This document shows, one piece after another, positions 57,014-64,000 of a stretch of DNA of 64,000 nucleotides (positions are counted from its first letter, which is position 1; every line of letters starts with the position of its first letter). The DNA comes from Hygrophila difformis (lineage: Eukaryota > Streptophyta > Magnoliopsida > Lamiales > Acanthaceae): positions 9,323,915 to 9,387,914 of the forward strand of contig JAOANR010000006.1 in the NCBI GenBank assembly GCA_030278955.1, read 5' to 3'. The notes under the pieces are model-generated. The model saw only the letters and a list, made by a program, of their open reading frames with translations. It was not told the origin of the DNA and searched no databases. The translations under genes were made by a program, and so were the position numbers.

Positions 57014-57055
57014 AGTAGTGACCTTAATCCATACTTTTTCATTCGAGGACGAATG

Positions 57056-57073
57056 ATCCTAAGGGGGAGAGAT
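57056..57073 (+). other. Polypurine tract of the nested element
   Basis: ATCCTAAGGGGGAGAGAT precedes the 3' LTR. Confidence 0.8.
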
Positions 57074-59803
57074 TGTAACACCCCGATTTAATTAACTCAT
57101 AATTAATTTAATTTAATTATGGTTAATTAACAAAAGACTTGGTATGTGGATTATTTTGTACGGAATGAAGATTTAAGTGGGGGGATAAGTGAGTTCAACT
57201 CACTAGATAATAAGAGTCAAGTGCTCAAATGGGTGCAATGTGGTCAAGACAAGGGGTGTAAACCTTTTAACCCACTTTCCGACCCGACCCGGATCCATTT
57301 TTTAACTTAAAATCTGAAATTGGGGGGCTTGAGACTCATTCCTAACCCCAAACTTGCCCAAATCCCGTCACTCTCTCTAGGAGGAATTAGGGTTCTTCCA
57401 ATTCTTGCACAAATTGAGCTTTGAGTGCAAAATCAAGTGGGGATTTCATACTACAACTCAAGGTAAGTGTTTTCCACCATCTATCTCTTGTTTTTATGAA
57501 GTTGGAGCTAGTTTTTGATGGGTGTTTTGGTGGTGACGGGAATGAAGTATAAGATGGGTCTTTTGTAGATTGACTTGATTTTGGAGCTTGGATTCTTGTT
57601 TGGAAGCTGAATTAGTGTTGAAGGAAGCTAAGGTTAGTACTTGAGACCATTTTGGTGTTGTTAATTTCAAGTTCTTGGTACTCTTTGGAGGCATGTTGGA
57701 AGATCTCCATGTTTGGAGATGATCTTTGATTTTGGCTTGATTTCTTGTTATGTAGCTTGGTATTGGTGTTTGGAGGAGTTGGGGAGCTGTATTGGAAGAG
57801 TTTGGACCACCTCAATACCAGGCAAGGGTAGAGATAGGTTCGATCGGGGGCCAAAATCGTCGGAATGGCCGGAAAACGCCATGAGGACAGCCCCTGCTGA
57901 TGCGGCGCGCAGTTGGCGCGCCGCGCGTGAGGCAGCGCGCGACGTCTCTGTCGAGACGTCGCCACCGCGCGGTGTCCGCGCGCTGCGCGCGGGCAGCGCG
58001 CGGCACCCCTGATGCCCCTGTTTATTATTTTTTTTGTGTGTCTCTCCATTTTGTCTAATCCTTGCTCCTTGGTCATTCTCATGTCTCTAACATGATCCTA
58101 GCAAGATTGAACTATCATTATGCTCACAATCTTTGAACCTAGTTGCGATTAGCAGTGATCTACTATGCATTAGTTGAGATCGAGTTTTGTTTCGCTTCTA
58201 TGTTGATGTGAGAGTTGGTGCCGATACGTGGGACTTGGCACACCCATGATTACACTTAACTCGTGATGAGTTGTTTATTTTGTCATGACACGTAATTTAC
58301 GTATTGACATGTGTGGAATTGAATCTGATTATGTGTTGGTGCCGATATGTGGGGCTTGGCACACCCTTGATACTTAACTCGCGATGAGTTGTTAATGCCG
58401 ATATGGGGGACTTGGCACACCCCGGAATATTTTAAAACTACTATTTTAAAGAGCCCGGATTATTTTTGTTAAAACTATTATTTTCAAGTATTATTATTTT
58501 TAAAGTTATCATTTATAAACTAGTAGTATATTTCAAAGAGCCCAGACTATTTTAAAGCTATCTATTTTAAAGAAAATACTTCACTCGAGATGAGTGATTG
58601 AAATGATATGTGAATATCTGTGATGATATGGGAATATCTGTGATGATATGTGAATATCTGTGATGATATGGAAATATCTGTGATGATATGTGAATATCTG
58701 TGATGATATGGAAATATCTGTGATGATATGTGAATATCTGTGATGATATGTGAATATCTGTGATGATATGTTGAGACTGAAAAATAATGCTACGCGGGTA
58801 GGATACCCTATGCTTACGAATCGGTCTCCGATTGGGGCATAATGGTATCTTTCCCGGGGCATTGAGACTGAAAAGGATTTATATCCTAGTCTGTATTTGG
58901 CTAGAAAGGGCTCATGACCCTTAGCCTGACCCGCTTGCCGTAAGCCACGATTTCAGCTGTTAGTGTCCGCGGCGGGGGCACTGTGGGTATGTCTCTCGAC
59001 CATTAAGGGGTGTGGACCCTTATATGGGAGGGAATACCGACCATGGTACCTAGGTGCGCGCTAGACATGCTTATGTGTTGCATTTAGGGTAGATAGACAT
59101 CCTAGGTCATAACATTTCATCTCATCATCCATCATTCATCTTATTTGCAGTGGTTGAAGCACCGGTATGGGACGGTGTGATGTTTACTTATTTGCTCTGC
59201 TCAATTTTTATGTTATGCCTAATAAATGTTTAAAAACGAAATATATCTCCACCTATATGAATAAATATACTTCTAGGGAAATCAAGTTAATTCTTGTTTC
59301 CCCTTATGCCGATTCTTCTATTCTTGCTCAGTACCTTGTACTGACCCTTGCTATGTTTTCATGTATAGATATTCCCGGGGAGGACGCAGAGCCTGAGCAC
59401 GATGTGGGGTTTGGGGACGAGTGATCTACCTAGGGATGCATTAGCATGTTGTGGACTTATGTGCTTGGCTTGAATAATATGCTATGACTTATTACCTAGT
59501 CTCGTACTGTTGTAGTACGGATCGGTACACTATATTCTGTCTTGTGTTTAATTTGATATCTCTGACAGGTGAGATGAGACTGATATGTCGACTGTTATGT
59601 CACATAAATAAGGCTTGTAAGCCGGACGTCTGTTATGACGTGAGGTTTCCTTTTCTGGATTTGTACTCTGATATTATGATTCATTGGCTTCCTGGTTACT
59701 TGGCTACGTGTTATTGATCTTAAATTGATTGGCCAACAGTTTAAGAGAGGTAACACGGCCGTGACGTCACAGAAATTTGGTTTTAAATTTTTGGGGCGTT
59801 ACA
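57074..59803 (+). mobile_element. 3' LTR of the nested element (2730 bp)
   Basis: Same length and termini as the 5' LTR; by eye they differ near 50508/57159 (g/c) and 52398/59049 (t/a) only. Confidence 0.95.
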
Positions 59804-59808
59804 GTATC

Positions 59809-60444
59809 GGTATGGCTCCATTCGAGGCATTGTATGGGAGGAAGTGCAGGAGTCCCTTATGTTGGAATGATCCAACGGATAAGGTGAATGTGGGTCCTGA
59901 AATGATTGAGCAGACAATTGAACTGGTGAGGATCATTAGGGACCGTATGAAAGAGGCTCAGGACAGACAGAAGAGCTATGCTGACTTAGCTCGTCGAGAT
60001 GTGGAGTTTGAGGTTGGTGATAGGGTGTTACTGCGGGTATCGCCTATGAAAGGGGTACGCCGGTTCGGTAAAAAGGGCAAGCTGAGCCCGAGATACATTG
60101 GACCCTATGAAATTGTGGAGAGAGTTGGTAAAGTGGCTTATAGGTTGGCTTTACCAGCTGAAGTGGGTCGAGCTCATGATGTCTTTCATGTTTCTCAACT
60201 TCGAAAGTTTGTATCTGACCCATCTAAGATTATCCAGCCTGATGAGATTGAGTTGGATGCAAGTCTTGAGTATGAGGAGTATCCAGTTCGGGTGATTGAT
60301 GCAAAGGAAAGGGTTCTGAGGCACAAAACCATCCCGATGGTTAAGGTGCTGTGGTCTAGGCATGGAGCTGAAGATGCTACTTGGGAAACTGAGGAGCATA
60401 TGAAGCTGAAGTACCCGGAATTGGACTTGACCTCGTTGCCTTGA
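59809..60444 (+). pseudogene. Pol of the outer element, C-terminal part
   Basis: Resumes in frame straight after the right GTATC copy with [19 protein letters not shown], then the GPY/F motif ([12 protein letters not shown]), FHVSQLRKF and a chromodomain-like tail with MVKVLWSRHG. It ends with TGA at 60442-60444. It completes the integrase cut at 50422. Confidence 0.92.
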
Positions 60445-60514
60445 GGTAACATTTTTCCCCCTTGTTTTTATTTTTGATCATGTTCTTGAACGCGCATTTC
60501 GGGGGCGAAATGAT

Positions 60515-60530
60515 CGTAAGGGGGGAGGAA
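60515..60530 (+). other. Polypurine tract of the outer element
   Basis: CGTAAGGGGGGAGGAA directly before the 3' LTR. Confidence 0.85.
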
Positions 60531-62972
60531 TGTAATGACCCGATTTAATTAATTGAACTGTTTAAATAATCTAGTATTTGGTTATTTTACATTTCAGTCT
60601 GGTTGGGGTCGATTTGATGTATTTGAGATTTAAGTGGGGGAATAAGTGAGTTCAACTCACTAGATAATAAGAGTCAAGTGCTCAAATGGGTGCAATGTGG
60701 TCAAGACAAGTGGTGTGACCCTTTTAACCCATATTCCGACCTGACCCGAGACCCATGACCCGACCCGGGTGCCCTTGGAGTGTTAAAAATCAGATTTGGG
60801 GTTGGAAGACCCATTTCTTCCTCCTTCCCCTTCCCATTCCCGTCACTCTCTCTCGGTGAAGATAGGGTTCTTCATTTTGGTGAGAAATTGGTGTTTTCTT
60901 CCTCAAATCGGTTGGGGGATTGGTATTTATACCTTTGGTAAGTATTTTTCTAGCTTCTACACTTGATTTTGAGGATGTATGAGTGGGTTTTGGAGTGATG
61001 GAAGTTGGTGACGAGAATTCAATTTTTGGGATGAATCTTTGTAGATCGGTTTGTGGGGAAACTTGAATCCTTGTTTAAGGGTTCCAAATCAGTTTTGGGA
61101 GCTAAGGTAATGCTTTTGGTTGAGTAATTTCAGTTTTTGAGCTTCCAATGGTTTCATGTTGAAGAACTCATGTTCTTGGATGAATTTTTGATGTTTGGAG
61201 CTTGATTCTTGCAATATAGGCTTGGAATTGTAGATTGGAAGCTTGGAGGTTGAGGAGAGGAGCTTGGAGACTCGTCTACATCCAAGGCAAGGGATTATAT
61301 TGCTTAAATTACGTGTTTGGGGGGTATTTGGGGGTCGGATTCCGGCGAAATCGCCGGAAAACCGATTGGAAAATCGGAGAAGACGATGAACAGTAACTGC
61401 TACAGTACTGCTACAGTACTGTACAGTAGTTACCGCGGTAACTCGCGTAGTTACCGCAGTAATTCGCCACAGTAATTACCACGGTAATTTGAACAGTAAT
61501 TACCACAGTAACTTGTACATTAGTTACCGCAGTAACTGGCTACAGTAGTTACCGCAGTAACTCGCTACAGTAGTTACCGCAGTAACTTGCTACAGTAATT
61601 GCTACAGTAATCGCTACAGTATCGCTACAGTACTGGGCTGCGTATATCACGCGTTTTACGCGCGCGGGTGCGCCGTGAGCGCATGAAGGCCCTGTTTGGC
61701 CCCTTTTTGTGCGATTTTGATTATATAATGATGTTTTCTTTGCTCCAATTATTGTTATGGCCTCCCCAAATGTTATTGGTAAACCGTGGATTAATCAATT
61801 GGCCCGTGTGGGTTGTCGAATTGCTTAGGGGAACTGTTGAATTATGATATCATTAAGTATATGTGGATTATTGGTTGTTATTCCTGTTGACCCTTTTGGG
61901 CTAGTTATTATAATGCATGGTATTGCATTATGGATGGATGGACATATTGGAAATGTCTGATCGGGCAGCCTTTACCGGTGTTGTTGAGTCCCGATGGCCC
62001 TACGGGGTGATTATTAGGCTGTGATGCCTGTGATTTGGCTGCGATGCCTGTGATTTGGCTGTTATGCCTGTGATTGGGCTGTGATGCCTGTGGTCCCTGC
62101 GGGGATGGTGTATGTTACCCTGTAACGGGTTGGAGTTGATGATATCCTCACCCGTGGGTTCATACCGCCCGGGTTTAGGTTGCCGGCTAGGCATATTCAT
62201 TGCATTTGCATGTAGGGTAGATAGGCGTATGTTAGGCCATGCATCACTTGCATAAATTGTATGATTGTGGTTGAAGCACCGGTATGGGACGGTGTGATGT
62301 TTTATCTGCTTTATCTATATTATGCTCTGTTATTTATATTATAATTATTATTATGGTTATTATTATTATTTATTATTATTATGAGATATGATGATGTTTT
62401 CCCTTACTCCCCGGCACGTAGCCTTGCTCAGTACGTTGTACTGACCCCCTTTGCTTTTGTCTGTTTTATAGATCCTGCTGGAGGCGCTGGAGCATGACTG
62501 GGTTTGGGGTTATGAGAGATCACATAGATAGGACATTTATGTTATTATTATTTATATGTCATTATGTGATACTCTGTTGACTGCTTTTGCTTGATATATA
62601 CTTGACTAGTTGAGGCCTGTGAAGCTAGGATTTATTTCATATCGGCCTGTGGCCTTGTTTGAGTATGTGATTTACTGCTTTGGGCCGGTAGCTCCCTTTG
62701 ATGTATTGACAGGTTGCCTGATCATGATCTGAGAGGCGTGTAGCCTGTTACTCTGACAGAGTTTGCTTTATGCAGTTGTTCTATGGTAATTGTTTATGTG
62801 CCTATGTGTTTTATTTGTTTTAGCTTCCGCATTAAACCGGATTAATCAGATGATCACTTTAGGTTTACCCAGTGTTGTACTAGCTATTTTAAATTAGCTG
62901 GCCATTAGTTTATGATAGTTAGTACAGCGGTAACGCTTGCGAAAATCAGGTTTGAATTTTCGGGGCGTTACA
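60531..62972 (+). mobile_element. 3' LTR of the outer element (2442 bp)
   Basis: Same termini and length as the 5' LTR. Differences seen near 43706, 44011, 45482 and 45992 (5' LTR coordinates). The one at 44011 makes GGTAATT (5') versus GGTAAGT (3'). Confidence 0.95.
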
Positions 62973-62977
62973 TTGAC

Positions 62978-64000
62978 CATTAAGTTAAACTCAACTCACT
63001 TATTTATTTTTCAGGTAAATTGTGCATAAAATGTATTTTTAAAGTTTTCGGTGTTTAAACTTTGATATATTAACAATCTTATGTTAACTTTTTACGTTCT
63101 ACTTAAATTTATAACTAAAAATAAAAATAAAACTAATACTTCTACAATTTTGACGGGATGGAACCGGAAAGTAAGAAGAGTTCATAATAGAAACAGGTAA
63201 TACATCCTCCTTTCTATTTGACACTTTTGCGCAGTTGATAACCTAATTTTTTTTCTTAATCACAATTATATAAGAAGAACATAATAAATAAAATTTTATT
63301 AAATTCGCATAATTAAATAATTTACAAATATTATTCACCAAAAAAAATTCAAATATTAATTTTTTTTTTATAATTTTCACTTATATATAATCTATATTAT
63401 TAATTATTACCAATATACTACATGTACTATATAGCAAAAGATGTTGAAAACTATCATATATTTGAGGATAGAGTTGAGTAATAATTTACTCCTAATTAAG
63501 TCCTAATAATAAGTACGACCGTGCAAAGATGTAAATGCCAGCTATATACACAAAAGCACATCAATTATAGGATTTTTTTTTTTTTTTTTTCCGAAGCATC
63601 AATTATAGGATTTGCATTCACAATTAGAACAACAGGCACAGCAACACGGATATGTGTATAAAAAAGCAAGGGAGTCCAAGCTTAATTAATGGACACACCA
63701 CCCTTTTTTTGGAGTGATTAAAACAGGACAGTTGGTGATTGAGGTCGGTAAGTAACATGTAAGGACTCCTTATGCAAAACACATATACATCGTATCAGTG
63801 ATGCTTCAACATTTATTGGAACCCATGGTGATCTCCCCTCTGTAAACCTTCTTTTATTTTACTACTTTTTACATAAAGACCAACTCCAAAATGTCACCAA
63901 ATATTACCATTAGCCCCCAATTATTTGTATGCTATCAATGCAGGACATTTGTGTACATAGCAGAACTAGAAATGAAGAACCCTCTACAATTATATGGATC
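62978..64000. other. Intergenic DNA, no gene seen
   Basis: AT-rich. A Stowaway-like fragment may lie at about 63195-63440 (TACATCCTCCTTTCTATTTG at one end). At 63576-63596 a T-run plus CCGAAG is bracketed by CATCAATTATAGGATTT repeats. No coding region is supported. Confidence 0.5.
63576..63596 (-). mobile_element. Tiny poly(T) insertion with 17-bp target duplication
   Basis: CATCAATTATAGGATTT at 63559-63575 and 63597-63613 brackets about 15 T and CCGAAG. It looks like a 5'-truncated retroposon tail on the minus strand. Confidence 0.6.

Larger units (their letters stand above)
50423..59803 (+). mobile_element. Nested Ty3/gypsy chromovirus, defective (no reverse transcriptase)
   Basis: Two 2730-bp LTRs with about two differences, TSD GTATC, total 9381 bp. 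The coding region has a gag frameshift, a protease frameshift, loss of the whole reverse transcriptase segment and one stop in pol. Primer site and polypurine tract are intact. It inserted in the same orientation as its host element. Confidence 0.93.
43600..62972 (+). mobile_element. Outer Ty3/gypsy chromovirus, interrupted by a nested element
   Basis: LTRs of 2442 bp each, TSD TTGAC, a tRNA primer site and a polypurine tract. Its own length without the nested insertion and one TSD copy is about 9987 bp. Gag and Pol are each open until the insertion point at 50422, and the frame resumes cleanly at 59809. The C-terminus is chromodomain-like, as in Tekay/Del chromoviruses. Confidence 0.93.

Overview
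This is a nuclear plant window, most likely a eudicot. Three split host genes sit at the left end, all on the minus strand, and most of the remaining ~50 kb is layered transposable elements. There are no bacterial-type operons. The host genes have GT-AG introns, a TATA box and plant gene families (CYP71-type P450, KIN-12 kinesin, plant hnRNP-like protein). Species cannot be told from the sequence alone.

Host genes (0-14.5 kb). The first exon of a CYP71-clan cytochrome P450 runs off the left edge (62-946). A 16-exon KIN-12 kinesin fills 1697-7133 (1173 aa by my splicing), with a perfect mitosis-specific activator (MSA) match in its promoter and a decayed duplicate of exon 3 in intron 2. A two-RRM hnRNP-like protein (10867-13738) has a 14-nt last coding exon about 1.1 kb from the previous one. 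The spaces hold SINEs, Stowaway-like MITEs, a small MITE and simple repeats.

Element 1 (15664-28166). This is a complete, young Ty3/gypsy chromovirus (Tekay/Del type) with two 3354-bp LTRs, an AAAGT target-site duplication and one open gag-pol frame. It sits inside a Stowaway-like MITE, which is itself inside an older MITE. A second polypurine tract plus LTR-like start just before the real 3' LTR suggests a chimeric origin.

Helitron (28911-40788). This decayed element has a classic 3' hairpin and CTAG end, internal tandem duplications, a broken Pif1-like helicase, a SINE with a 19-bp duplication, and a 3.7-kb solo LTR. A paralogous copy of the host MITE serves as its empty site.

Nested pair (43600-62972). 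An outer chromovirus (2442-bp LTRs, TSD TTGAC) was intact until a second chromovirus (2730-bp LTRs, TSD GTATC) inserted cleanly into its integrase. The inner element has no reverse transcriptase domain, yet its LTRs differ at only about two sites, so it was probably mobilised in trans.

Most interesting signals: (1) both nested elements carry a short phase-1 GT-AG intron at the same gag/protease codon, where Element 1 is continuous; unspliced RNA would make Gag and spliced RNA Gag-Pol. (2) All four LTR families carry a CAG...CTG stem-loop whose inner pairs differ but stay complementary. (3) The LTR families show modular exchange of leader, palindromic and GC-rich blocks. All coordinates and difference counts were read by eye.
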